Shown: one piece after another, positions 52,064-60,399 of the stretch | Numbering within the stretch: the stretch's first letter is position 1 | Layout: each line of letters opens with the position of its first letter | Origin: CAZYFH01 sp965197395 | Lineage (GTDB): Bacteria > Acidobacteriota > Vicinamibacteria > Vicinamibacterales > UBA8438 | Assembly (NCBI GenBank): GCA_965197395.1 | Contig: OZ240205.1 | Location: forward strand, 248,001 to 312,000 | DNA length: 64,000 nucleotides | Direction: 5' to 3' | The notes under the pieces: generated by a model | Seen by the model: only the letters and a program-made list of their open reading frames with translations | What the model was told of the DNA's origin: nothing | Databases searched by the model: none | Position numbers and translations under genes: made by a program

Positions 52064-52389
52064 GGGTCTATCCGGGTTTCCCAACGCTATTTTGGGGCCT
52101 TTCGGGGTTTTTCGTGGATGATTTGATGGGAAAGGCCCTGTGGAAGCTCGTGGAAAACGCGCAGCGTTTTCCGAGGTGCGGTGGGCGCGTTCTGTGCGTC
52201 CACGGCGCCGGCAGCTTCCACAGGGCCCATCCGTATGCGACAAGATCGCCGCGTCCTCGGACTGCAGTCGACCCGTGAATGACTATGTTCACATCGAAGC
52301 GGCCGACCTGTGCAGGCCGAACGCTCGATTTACCCAGGAAAGACAGGGATATCAGGTACTTACGCCCTTTGGGAAACTCGGATATAGCC
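52064..52389 (+). mobile_element. MITE-like element, copy A (326 bp)
   Basis: The element is flanked by an exact 8-bp duplication TAAAAGAT (52056-52063 and 52390-52397). Ends are inverted and imperfect: GGGTCTATCCGGGTTTCCC on the left and, reading inwards from the right, GGCTATATCCGAGTTTCCC (18 of the first 21 bases match). Inside are a 15-bp perfect stem (GGCCCTGTGGAAGCT 52134-52148 with 52213-52227) and GGAAAACGC/GCGTTTTCC (52152-52172). It carries no full gene. It is homologous, in inverted orientation, to copy B at 53560-53916. It covers most of the gap between gmhB and the transposase. Confidence 0.8.
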
Positions 52390-52404
52390 TAAAAGATCGG
52401 TTCC

Positions 52405-53999
52405 TCACACAAATGTATGCACGGTTTTGGGTAGTGGAAGGTCCGCCATGCAGTGGTAGAGGTTCCGGATGTAGGTCGTGGCGGTCCTGAAGCCGTAGGC
52501 CCTGTGAATGATGAGCTTCGCTTTGTTGTTCAACCCTTCGACGGTGCCGTTGTCGATGGGCAGCCGGAAGTAGTTGAGGATGTCGTCCTCGTGGCGGCGG
52601 AGCAGCCACGCGAAGTCGCGCATCGGCGGGAGGCGTGAGTGCGTCGCCCACCAGAACCACCGCTTCAGGTAGCGCTTCGCCCACCCCGCGCGGCGGTAGC
52701 TCCAGAAGTGCGCGAAGAACTCTTTGAGGAGATAGGCGCGGTTGATCTTCAGATTGAGGTGTTCGAGCTCGCCCAGGCGCCGGTGCTGCGTCTCGGTGAG
52801 ATTCCAGGGGTTCTTCAACCAGATGAACCGGGTCTTGTGCATCAGCGCTTTGTGTGCCGGGCCTTTCTCGCGAATCTCGTCGCGGCGGACCTGATCGACG
52901 GCCGCCATGAGATGACTGACGATGTGGAATTTGTCGAACACCAGCACCGCGTGGGGCGCCCGGACCCGGATCACGTCGATGTAGGGCTGCCACATATCGC
53001 AGCAGATGCCGGCGAGCGCCACAGTGCGCTCGGGGCCAAGGAACGCAAAGAACGCCTCGAGGGTCGCCTGGCTGCGTCCCTCGCCGCTCCAGAGCAGCCG
53101 CTTCCGGGCCAGGTCGTACACGTTGGTGACGTAGACGTGCCCCTTCTTCCGCGAGATTTCGTCGATGCCGATATGGGTCACGCCGGTGAGGTCGCGGTGC
53201 GCCAACCCGTAGGCCACGGCCGCCTCGACCGCTCGCTCCACCGTGCCCCATGCGCACCCGAACAGCGTGGCCACCTGCTGCCACGGCAACACCCGCGTCC
53301 AGGTCGCGATCGTCACCAGCAACGCACGCGTGAACCGCTGCCGGCCCACCGCCCAGGGCAGCGCTTCCACATGCACGCCCCGGCACCGCACACACTGGAC
53401 CCGTCGCGGCGCGTAGACGAGCGTCACGGGAATTCCCCACAGCGGGACATGGCGAAAGCGTCGGACCCACCGGGTGTCCCGATAGCTGCCCCGCTGCTCG
53501 CACTGACCACAACGCGGCGCATACCGCCCGTCGGGGGCCAACTCCGCTGCCAATCCGCCGCTATATCCGAGTTTCCCAAATAGCGTAAGCACCTGATATC
53601 CCAGTCTTTCCCGAGCGTTCGGCGTGTACAGGTCGACGGTGTTGACGCGAACATAGTTGTTCGCCGGTCGACTGCAGTCCGAGGACGCAGCGGTCCAGTT
53701 CGACATCACGCATGGGCCCCCTCCCTGGGAGCCATCTTGTCGCGCACGGACGGGCCCTGTGGAAGCTGACGGCGCCGTGGACGCACAGAACGCGCCCACC
53801 GTGCCTTGGAAAACGCTGTGCGTTTTCCACGAGCTCCCACAGGGCCTTTCCAATCAAATCACCCACGAAAAACCCCGAAAGGCCCCAAAATGGCGTTGGG
53901 AAACCCGGATAGACCCAATCCGCCGACGTCGCCCGTGACCCGCAGCACCCGAAACCCTTGCAATTCCACCGTTGCCTTCACCAGACTTTCCACGAGCAT
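52405..53999 (-). pseudogene. ISL3-family transposase, interrupted by a MITE-like element
   Basis: The original gene appears to start at ATG 53999 (AGGAG 5 bp upstream): MLVESLVKATVELQGFRVLR... up to GDVGG. It is cut by copy B (53560-53916 plus an 8-bp duplication) and resumes in frame as GLAAELAPDGRYAPRCGQCE. Removing the insert restores about 409 aa, the usual ISL3 length. The DDE core is intact: HIGIDEISRKKGHVYV, AVLVFDKFHIVSH and NGTVEGLNNKAKLIIHRAYG. In the present sequence a chimeric frame from ATG 53706, with about 50 residues supplied by the MITE, runs through the core to 52405. Confidence 0.85.
53560..53916 (-). mobile_element. MITE-like element, copy B (357 bp), inserted in the ISL3 transposase
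   Basis: The element is flanked by AATCCGCC at 53552-53559 and 53917-53924 (the match extends to 9 bp with the next G). Its outer end (reading leftwards from 53916) is GGGTCTATCCGGGTTTCCC and its inner end (from 53560) GCTATATCCGAGTTTCCC. It is similar over its length to copy A, including the large hairpin and the GGAAAACGC/GCGTTTTCC stem, but about 30 bp longer. It splits the transposase after about codon 27. It also supplies an open frame (MSNWTAASSDCSRPANNYVR...) that joins the rest of the gene without a stop. Confidence 0.85.
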
Positions 54000-54059
54000 G
54001 AGTCTCCTCTCAGATACCCAGGTAGCGTTGCAACTCCTAAGTACCTGATGAGACTCATG
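53997..54059 (-). promoter_or_regulatory. Inverted repeat covering the ISL3 transposase start
   Basis: CATGAGTCTC (53997-54006) and GAGACTCATG (54050-54059) are exact inverted copies. CAGGTA/TACCTG pairs inside them. On the transposase mRNA the right arm contains the ATG and part of AGGAG, so the start would be folded away when the hairpin forms. This resembles the masked start of the IS200 tnpA. It could equally be part of the IS end. Confidence 0.5.
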
Positions 54060-54080
54060 TTCTTCAAACCGCAGCCCTAC

Positions 54081-55226
54081 TCAGCCCGCATACATTCGTG
54101 CGACGAACCAAAAGATCAAGCAGGTGGCGATGGCCGACAGACCCAGCAGCCAAACCAGAACGGGCTGTGGCCGAGTGCGCACGAGGCGTGCAGCTCCGGC
54201 GACTCCAAGCGCCAGGAGCCCGAAGTACGAGATCCACGAGGATACTCGAAACAACGCCGAGCGCCCGTACATAGACGCGCCAATGGGAACCACGAAATAG
54301 AAGAGCTTCTTGAAGAGCAACGTGAACCACTCCCACGGCCGCTCCTGAATAAACGCGACGGCCTCGCGGAGGTAGATCGGCTCCATTTCTTCGGGCGTCA
54401 GACCGGAGTGCGCGGCTCGGATCTGTCGCTCGGCTCGCCCGATCGCTGGATTCGCGGTCAGGTCGCCGACGCCAGTGGCGTGCGAATTGTTGCCGATCCA
54501 GAACGCGACGCCGCCCAATGAGCTTACGAGCATGAACCGTTCATGCCGAAGGGAGGCCCTCGCCGACCAAGGAAGCAGGACCATTGCCGCGCTGATTGCG
54601 ATGATTCCGGCGGGCTTCCAGGCGCCCCGCGCGAGGAGGTATATGACGGCGAACCCGCCGAAGAGCGCGATGTTGGGACGGACCAACATGCACGCACCCA
54701 GCACGCCGCCTGCAAGCACCGCGCCCAGAAGTGCCCGTCGCTGTCGCCCGGCGTCGCCGCTCGCGACGATCCACCACACCGCTAGAGCCATGGTCAACGC
54801 GAGCACCGAATACAGCAGCTCGCGAAGAAGGTATGCGGGCTGCCAGACGAACGGCGGGTAGACCGCGGCTATCAGCGCGGCGATGATCCCGGCCCGAGCC
54901 CCGCCCGTACGCCAGGCGAGCGCGGCAATAGCGAGCACGCCCGCCACGCCAACACCTGACTGCATGACCCGAACGAACGTGAGGCTGTGTCGCACGGAGA
55001 GTGCTGCGGCCAGGAACGCGGGATAGCCGGGCGCGCGACTGAAGTGGTCGTTGCGGTCGTCGTCGTAGACGAGACCCTTGCCGGCCACCAGGCTGTTGGC
55101 AAGCTGGAGGTACTCTTGCTCATCGTGGGTGAGGGGCTGGTCGACCCAGTATCCGAGGCTGAACGCGACACGGAGGAGCAGAGCCAGAACGGCAATGAGA
55201 GCCAGCTGTTTCCAAGAATTGGACAT
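54081..55226 (-). CDS. ArnT/PMT-like membrane glycosyltransferase (GT-C)
   Basis: This 381-aa membrane protein begins MSNSWKQLALIAVLALLLRV. The first periplasmic loop has QPLTHDEQEYLQLANSLVAG; the Asp-Glu pair is typical of the GT-83-like PMT_2 family, which transfers sugars from undecaprenyl phosphate. GRAPGY-like FSRAPGYPAFLAAALS follows. About nine helices are seen. It lies beside the SGNH hydrolase-like gene. Acceptor (lipid A, protein or glycan) is unknown. Confidence 0.75.
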   Translation of the reverse strand: MSNSWKQLALIAVLALLLRVAFSLGYWVDQPLTHDEQEYLQLANSLVAGKGLVYDDDRNDHFSRAPGYPAFLAAALSVRHSLTFVRVMQSGVGVAGVLAIAALAWRTGGARAGIIAALIAAVYPPFVWQPAYLLRELLYSVLALTMALAVWWIVASGDAGRQRRALLGAVLAGGVLGACMLVRPNIALFGGFAVIYLLARGAWKPAGIIAISAAMVLLPWSARASLRHERFMLVSSLGGVAFWIGNNSHATGVGDLTANPAIGRAERQIRAAHSGLTPEEMEPIYLREAVAFIQERPWEWFTLLFKKLFYFVVPIGASMYGRSALFRVSSWISYFGLLALGVAGAARLVRTRPQPVLVWLLGLSAIATCLIFWFVARMYAG

Positions 55227-55351
55227 CTCTCACCAGACCGCGCGCCCAAGCGGCTGGCGCGAGAGGCCCCAACTTCTCCGGGACCCTACCGACACGCACG
55301 GAGCTTCGAGCTCGGCTCCATGGCCTGGACGGCAGGGACGCGCGTTCCGTC

Positions 55352-56638
55352 TCACAGCAACTCGCGGTCAACGATGTACCGACCCACCTCAATCGCACTC
55401 TTGGCCTGACCATGGGCATTCCAGTGGGTGTTCGACAACGGAGCCACGTAGTAGTAGTCAGAGCAAGCGGATGTTCTGAGCGTCGAAAACAAATTGATGT
55501 TCTGAATGCCCAGGTCGCGAGCCAGGCCCTCGGTCACGTCGGTCAGCGCGGTGCGTTCATACTCTGGGTAGACGCTCCTTTCAACCTGGACAGGATACGC
55601 GTCACACGCATCGACCGCGCTCGGGATGTTGACGAGTAGCAGCTTGCTCCCGTGGCTCTCGGCGACACGCTTGAGTCTAGCGAGGATCGCGCGCATCAAC
55701 CGAGCCTTGTAGACTGATGACTCTGCATCGGGCGCCACGCTGAGATCCGCTTCGTAATCGTCGTCGAAGAGCTCCGCAACCCGGTCGCTGGCCCAATAAT
55801 CACGATATTCGACCAGGCGCTCGTTGTACCATCCTTCAACCATCGATCGTGATGTCCACGACTCTACACTCGGTGCCCCGGTAGGACGAGAGAACAGTTG
55901 GCTCCAGAGGAAGATCGCTGCCCTGACGAGGTGCACCGACGACCGCGTCTCCACTTCTCTGAACTGGGCGGCGAGCCCCGCGTCAAACCCATAGGCTCGA
56001 GTCTCGAGCCCGTGGCCGTCGAGCTCGAATATCTTGTTGCGAAAGAGGTCGCCGTAATCGTTGGCGCCAAAGATACCGAGGACAATCAGGTCGGGTCGCA
56101 GCTGCGCGATGTTGTCTTCCAGCCAGAGGAGGCTCTGATCCGGTCCATAGCCAGTCACGCCTGCGTTCACGACGTCAGCGGAAGGTCCCGTGCGACGTAG
56201 CTGGTCGGCCAACCGGTACACGAACGACTCGCTTTCGGGTGAATACTCGGCGCTGACGAAAGAATCTCCAATGACGAGCACCCGTCGCGAGGACGATTCA
56301 CGGAAATGGCCAGCTCGAAACCCGTGCGCGTTGATCGTGACCAGCAGACTCCCGGATCCATCTTCAGGCGGGTGATGGAACCTTTTTCTCGAGTTCGGAA
56401 TGTGCTCATACAAGAGGCGCGCGTGTTGCCTATACAAGACGCCCTGAATGGGAACGAACCTCCGGACAGAGAACTCTGTGGCCCACCCGATCGGAAGGCA
56501 CAGCGCCAGACCGAGTGCCACCGCGAGCACAATCGGCCGCTGCGGATTTGCCGACGCCGCTTGCCCCGCGTTGGCGAGATCGCCGAGACCGCGTGACTGA
56601 TGATGTCGGGCCGGATTCCCATGGCCGTGAGAGGTCAT
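55352..56638 (-). CDS. Membrane-anchored SGNH-hydrolase-like protein
   Basis: From ATG 56638 the 428-aa product has an N-terminal helix (RPIVLAVALGLALCLPIGWA). A periplasmic SGNH-type domain follows: block I VLVIGDSFVSAEYSPESESF, the Gly and Asn regions NAGVTGYGPDQS and GIFGANDYGD, and a C-terminal SNTHWNAHGQ with the catalytic His. Such proteins (AlgX/AlgJ or PatB-like) modify polysaccharides by acetyl transfer or removal. The frame extends upstream to 56965, but that crosses the tRNA-Asp gene, so 56638 is preferred. Confidence 0.75.
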   Translation of the reverse strand: MTSHGHGNPARHHQSRGLGDLANAGQAASANPQRPIVLAVALGLALCLPIGWATEFSVRRFVPIQGVLYRQHARLLYEHIPNSRKRFHHPPEDGSGSLLVTINAHGFRAGHFRESSSRRVLVIGDSFVSAEYSPESESFVYRLADQLRRTGPSADVVNAGVTGYGPDQSLLWLEDNIAQLRPDLIVLGIFGANDYGDLFRNKIFELDGHGLETRAYGFDAGLAAQFREVETRSSVHLVRAAIFLWSQLFSRPTGAPSVESWTSRSMVEGWYNERLVEYRDYWASDRVAELFDDDYEADLSVAPDAESSVYKARLMRAILARLKRVAESHGSKLLLVNIPSAVDACDAYPVQVERSVYPEYERTALTDVTEGLARDLGIQNINLFSTLRTSACSDYYYVAPLSNTHWNAHGQAKSAIEVGRYIVDRELL

Positions 56639-56732
56639 CAGAGCGCCTGCCGGCGGCGGCTGGAGAACACATGCACGCACGGGCGACGGACCCCGGTCAC
56701 CGGATCCGTTGTCCGCAGCAGGCTGAGATGAT

Positions 56733-56809
56733 TGGCGGGGCCGACGAGATTCGAACTCGCGACCTCCGGCGTGACAGGCCGGCGTTCTAACCAGCTGAAC
56801 TACGACCCC
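56733..56809 (-). tRNA. tRNA-Asp (GTC)
   Basis: On the minus strand the acceptor stem GGGGTCG/CGGCCCC pairs with one G-T. The D-arm reads GTTCAGCTGGTTAGAAC, the anticodon loop CTGTCAC gives anticodon GTC, and the T-loop is GTTCGAATC. Discriminator G and an encoded CCA (56735-56733) complete 77 nt. It lies 182 bp downstream of tRNA-Val, possibly in the same transcript. Confidence 0.95.
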
Positions 56810-56990
56810 GCAATGCCATACTGCCATCATCGTACCACAGTCCATTTGGCAACCGCGGAAGGCGCCCACGGCGACGTCACGTCCCCGTCTGGCCCGGAAG
56901 TCCGCTGCTCGTTCGCGGTCTAGGCGAGCGAAGGCGCGACGGTCCGGTCCGCTGGCCAACGTCATCAGACAAGCTACGGCGGGCGAAGGC

Positions 56991-57065
56991 TGGTGGGCGG
57001 TACAGGATTCGAACCTGTGACAGCCGGTGTGTAAAACCGGTGCTCTACCCCTGAGCTAACCGCCC
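56991..57065 (-). tRNA. tRNA-Val (TAC)
   Basis: On the minus strand GGGCGGT/ACCGCCC forms the acceptor stem. The anticodon loop TTTACAC gives anticodon TAC, the T-loop is GGTTCGAATCC, and discriminator A is followed by an encoded CCA (56993-56991), 75 nt. The rest of 56810-57174 shows no gene. Confidence 0.95.
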
Positions 57066-57174
57066 AACGAAACTCTCGTAGACGACGTGTGGGACGGCAG
57101 ACTGTCCAACGCGTCTAGGCGGGGGGCCGCGATGTTCAGAGGTCGAGAAAACTGCCTCATGTACTGCCTGGGCC

Positions 57175-57726
57175 CTACTGCCACCCGTGAACCAACCACG
57201 CCTTGACGCCGAAGATCGCCAATGACCCGAGCACCCCGAGCACGGCGAGGTGCTCGCCGTTGCGCAGGGCGCGTCGCAGGCTGAATCGCCGATCGGAGCG
57301 CGGCGCGTCGCCACCCACGTAACGCGTGTGCGCCGTGGGGAACGACGCGCGCAGGGTCGCCTCCTCGAGACGGATTGCCACCGGCACCATGATAGCCAGG
57401 TAGCCGAGTATGACCGCCGCCACCGTCGCGGTCGAGCTGGCCACCGCAAACCCGAGACCGACCGTCACGGACCCGGCGTAGAGCGGGTGTCGACTCATGC
57501 GATATGGACCTGACGTCGTCACCTCCCGTCCTTTCTCGAGATGACCGGCCGCCCACACGCGCGCGGCCTCGCCTGCGAGCGCGATGATCGCGCCGGCGCC
57601 CATGCCGAGCCAGGTGGGCCGCGCGAAGGTGAAGGCCACCGCCGCGGCGACGAAGCCGAGCGAGACGCGAAGCCGGGCGACCCGGAAGAGCGTTCGTATC
57701 CGCGGATTGGCGTCGAGATCAAGCAT
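57175..57726 (-). CDS. ICMT-family membrane methyltransferase-like protein
   Basis: This 183-aa membrane protein starts at ATG 57726 (MLDLDANPRIRTLFRVARLR). The C-terminal motif GREVTTSGPYRMSRHPLYAG and the EEATL...F..Y pattern are typical of the isoprenylcysteine carboxyl methyltransferase / phospholipid methyltransferase superfamily. Four to five helices are visible. Its true substrate in bacteria is uncertain. The start overlaps the heptosyltransferase stop by 8 bp, at the end of the lipid A/core operon. Confidence 0.82.
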   Translation of the reverse strand: MLDLDANPRIRTLFRVARLRVSLGFVAAAVAFTFARPTWLGMGAGAIIALAGEAARVWAAGHLEKGREVTTSGPYRMSRHPLYAGSVTVGLGFAVASSTATVAAVILGYLAIMVPVAIRLEEATLRASFPTAHTRYVGGDAPRSDRRFSLRRALRNGEHLAVLGVLGSLAIFGVKAWLVHGWQ

Positions 57727-58768
57727 CGACCAGGCTTCTAAACCGTCTGTCGACGGCGGCGCACACCTCATCCACCGTGATATCGTCGAGGCACCAGGTG
57801 GACGCTTCGCAGTGACGCACCATGCGGCCGACGGGACCGGTGCGGTCGCGCTCCTGGTGACACACGCACGCCGTGAATCTCGACACCACGATGTCATGCG
57901 GCGACCAGGGCCCGTTTCGCGCCGGATTGCTGGGTCCGTAGATGCCGACCACGGGTGTGCCGACCGCGGCGGCGATATGCAGCGGTCCGGTGTCGCCGGA
58001 CACCAGCACGGTGCCCGCCCGCAGCAGCGCCACGAGGTCCGCGAGGTCGGTCCGCGGCGCGAGGGACGCCGCGCCATCAGACCCGGCGACGACCGCCTCC
58101 GCGCGCGCCTCGTCGCCGGGACCCCAGAGCACGATCGACCGCAACCCATGCCTGCGCAGGACGCGCGCCGCCACGGTACCGAAGCGCGCCGGCGGCCAGC
58201 ACTTGTTCGGCCATGCGGTGTTGGGATTGATCAGCGCGAAGCGGCCATCCCCGGCGTCGAGCAGACGCTCGACGGCCTCGGGCGCACCGGTCGGCGGCGC
58301 CTCCAGCGGAAACGCCCACCGAGTGTCTTCGATGCCGAGCGCGGCCAACAGACCGAGGTTGCGGTCGACGACGTGGGTCGGCCGGCCGGGGTCGGCTGTC
58401 TCGGTGTGAAACAGGCCCGACCAGCGCTCCCGCAGAAACGGTGGTGTGAAGCCGACGACCCGCGGCGCACCGCTGAGGCGCGCGACGAGGGCGGATTTAC
58501 CGAGCCCCTGCAGGTCGAGCGCCACGTCGTAGGTGCGCCGCCGGAGCGCGCGGCGGCAATCGATGAAGGCCACGATGGCCGACCGGCTGCGTGACCGGAG
58601 CACGACAACGCGATCGAGCACCGGCACCAGCGCCAGCAGATCGGCGTTGCGCTCGTCGACGACCCAATCAATCGCGGCGTCAGGGAGCGCGCGGCGGAGC
58701 GCCGCGGCCACCGGCAGCGTATGGACGACATCACCGAGCGAGCTGAGCCGGACGATGAGCACGCGCAT
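57719..58768 (-). CDS. GT9 ADP-heptose:LPS heptosyltransferase (WaaC-like)
   Basis: This 349-aa enzyme starts at ATG 58768 with MRVLIVRLSSLGDVVHTLPV, the heptosyltransferase I type start (acceptor loop SLGDV). YDVALDLQGLGKSALVARLS, NPNTAWPNKCWP and VSGDTGPLHIAAAVGTPVVG are conserved. The tail carries a Cys cluster (CVCHQERDRTG...HCEASTWCLDDI). It would add the first heptose to Kdo2-lipid A. It is complete, unlike the GT9 genes at 6970 and 60400. The frame to 59239 upstream is nonsense. Confidence 0.88.
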   Translation of the reverse strand: MRVLIVRLSSLGDVVHTLPVAAALRRALPDAAIDWVVDERNADLLALVPVLDRVVVLRSRSRSAIVAFIDCRRALRRRTYDVALDLQGLGKSALVARLSGAPRVVGFTPPFLRERWSGLFHTETADPGRPTHVVDRNLGLLAALGIEDTRWAFPLEAPPTGAPEAVERLLDAGDGRFALINPNTAWPNKCWPPARFGTVAARVLRRHGLRSIVLWGPGDEARAEAVVAGSDGAASLAPRTDLADLVALLRAGTVLVSGDTGPLHIAAAVGTPVVGIYGPSNPARNGPWSPHDIVVSRFTACVCHQERDRTGPVGRMVRHCEASTWCLDDITVDEVCAAVDRRFRSLVDA

Positions 58769-58786
58769 CTCGTGTCGAGGGCGGGC

Positions 58787-58854
58787 TAGGAGCCCGTGGT
58801 GAAAGTGCCGCTGCATTCGACCGGTGCGACGCGGATTTCCACCACGGGCTCCTA
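58787..58854. repeat. REP-like inverted repeat
   Basis: TAGGAGCCCGTGGTGAAA (58787-58804) and, on the other side of a 31-bp loop, TTTCCACCACGGGCTCCTA (58836-58854) are inverted copies with one extra base. The right arm includes the TAG stop of the adjoining nucleotidyltransferase gene. TAGGAGCCCGTGGTG also occurs once at 21778-21792, again starting with a stop-codon TAG. It is a candidate for a dispersed palindromic element. Confidence 0.65.
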
Positions 58855-59319
58855 CCGCTCGTGGCCCATCTTGGTGAGCAGATCGCGCGTCGAGTGGTCC
58901 TTGTCGTCGCCGACGATGGCGGTGCGCCCACCGTAGTCGCGCACCACGCTGCGCTCCGGGACGGAATCGACGGTGTAGTCGGTCCCTTTGCAGTGGACGT
59001 CCGGCCGCAGCGCGCGCAGGATCTCGGACACGGTCGGTGACGAGAAGACAACGACGTAATCGACCATGGCAAGGGCCGCCACGATCTCCGCGCGTTCGAC
59101 CGCCGGCTGGATTGGCCTGCCCTCGCCCTTGAGCGCCGTCACCGACTCGTCGTCGTTGATCGCCACGATCAGATGATCGGCCTCCGCCGCCGCCCCCCGC
59201 AGGTAGCGCACGTGCCCGACATGCAGCAGATCGAAGCACCCGTTCGCCAGCGCGAACGTCCGTCCCTCCGCACGGGCAGCGGCGACCAGGTCGCGCAGCG
59301 GGCCCACCGAGACAATCAT
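58852..59319 (-). CDS. Heptose-1-phosphate nucleotidyltransferase-like (RfaE2/HldC type)
   Basis: This 155-aa stand-alone nucleotidyltransferase starts at ATG 59319, whose ATGA overlaps the kinase stop. The HxGH signature is in NGCFDLLHVGHVRYLRG. AINDDESVTALKGEGRPIQP, RAEIVAALAMVDYVVVF and HCKGTDYTVDSVPERSVVRD match the C-terminal half of HldE. With the kinase it forms a split counterpart of the fused HldE at 18131. The nucleotide (ATP or another NTP) cannot be told. Confidence 0.9.
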   Translation of the reverse strand: MIVSVGPLRDLVAAARAEGRTFALANGCFDLLHVGHVRYLRGAAAEADHLIVAINDDESVTALKGEGRPIQPAVERAEIVAALAMVDYVVVFSSPTVSEILRALRPDVHCKGTDYTVDSVPERSVVRDYGGRTAIVGDDKDHSTRDLLTKMGHER

Positions 59320-60386
59320 CCCGCCGGCGCGCGCATCCATCCTGTGTCGTTGGCGGCGCGCACGGCGTCGGCGAGCTCGCCGCCGCTGACCGTCGCCGTG
59401 CCCCGTTTCATCACCACGACGCCCCCGGCGTAGTTGGCGAGGTGGGCGGCCTCGAGGAGCGATGCGCCAGACGCCAATGCGAGCGTCATCGTGGCGATGA
59501 CGGTGTCGCCGGCCCCGGTCACATCGGCGACCTCGTCGGTGCCGAAGATGGGAATACATGCGGTCCGACGGCCCGGGGCGAACACCGCCATGCCGCGGCT
59601 GCCCCGCGTGACGACGACCCCCTGTGCGCGTGTGCGTCGGAGCACCGCCCGCCCCGCGCGCTCGAGCCGCCCCGGGTCATCGCCGATCGGTGTGCCGAGC
59701 ATCTGCTCGACCTCCGACTCGTTGGGCGTGCACGCCGTGCATCCCCGAAAGGCGAACAGGTTGTAACGCGAGTCGACGAGAATCGGCGCCGGCGGGTTGC
59801 CCCTACGCGACACGGCGCGCGCCAACTTGGGCACGATTGTCGGACTCACCAGACCCGATCCGTAGTCGGACAGGAGGACGGCATCGCATTGGGCGGCCGC
59901 ACGCACCGCGGCGCGCTCGAACTCCCGCCGGACGCTGACCTCGGCCACCGGCGTGGCTTCCCGATCGACGCGGACGATTTGCTGGCGCGCGCCGTGCAGG
60001 CCGCCGGCGAGAATGCGGGTCTTCACCGGTGCGCGATACCCGGCGGGCCGGAGCAGCCGCGTCCGGTCGACGCGTGCGCCGAGCGACCGCGCCAGCCGTC
60101 GGTCGACGGCGCCACGGCCCACGAGCCCGACCAGCTGGGCGGCGCCGCCGAGCGCACCGACATTGCGGGCGGCGTTCCCCGCGCCGCCCGGCACGACCGT
60201 GGTGCGGTCGTAGTTGAGAATCAGGACCGGCGCTTCGCGTGAGATGCGAGACAACCGACCATAGATGAACTCGTCTGCGATGATGTCGCCGACGACCGCG
60301 ACACGGAGGGCGCCAAAGGCGTCGACCAGCCGCGTCAGCCGGCTCGCGTCTCCGGGGGCGGACGTCATCGGCTGAGGTCGTGGCAT
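59316..60386 (-). CDS. PfkB-family heptose-7-phosphate kinase-like (RfaE1/HldA type)
   Basis: This kinase of about 356 aa starts at ATG 60386 or ATG 60368. GDIIADEFIYGRLSRISREA, VPGGAGNAARNVGALGG, LLSDYGSGLVS and the catalytic DVTGAGDTVIATM identify the heptose kinase branch of PfkB enzymes. It overlaps the nucleotidyltransferase by 4 bp. Since a fused HldE exists, it may act on a different heptose (for example the GDP- or 6-deoxy branch) or be redundant. Confidence 0.88.
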   Translation of the reverse strand: MPRPQPMTSAPGDASRLTRLVDAFGALRVAVVGDIIADEFIYGRLSRISREAPVLILNYDRTTVVPGGAGNAARNVGALGGAAQLVGLVGRGAVDRRLARSLGARVDRTRLLRPAGYRAPVKTRILAGGLHGARQQIVRVDREATPVAEVSVRREFERAAVRAAAQCDAVLLSDYGSGLVSPTIVPKLARAVSRRGNPPAPILVDSRYNLFAFRGCTACTPNESEVEQMLGTPIGDDPGRLERAGRAVLRRTRAQGVVVTRGSRGMAVFAPGRRTACIPIFGTDEVADVTGAGDTVIATMTLALASGASLLEAAHLANYAGGVVVMKRGTATVSGGELADAVRAANDTGWMRAPAG

Positions 60387-60399
60387 CGCGAGATCGTTG

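Noticed and set aside
55352..56965. Long form (537 aa) of the SGNH-hydrolase-like protein
   Set aside because: The extension runs through the tRNA-Asp gene, so it cannot be the natural protein.
56733..57065. tRNA-associated genomic island with attachment sites
   Set aside because: No integrase gene and no duplicated tRNA 3' end were found near the two tRNA genes.
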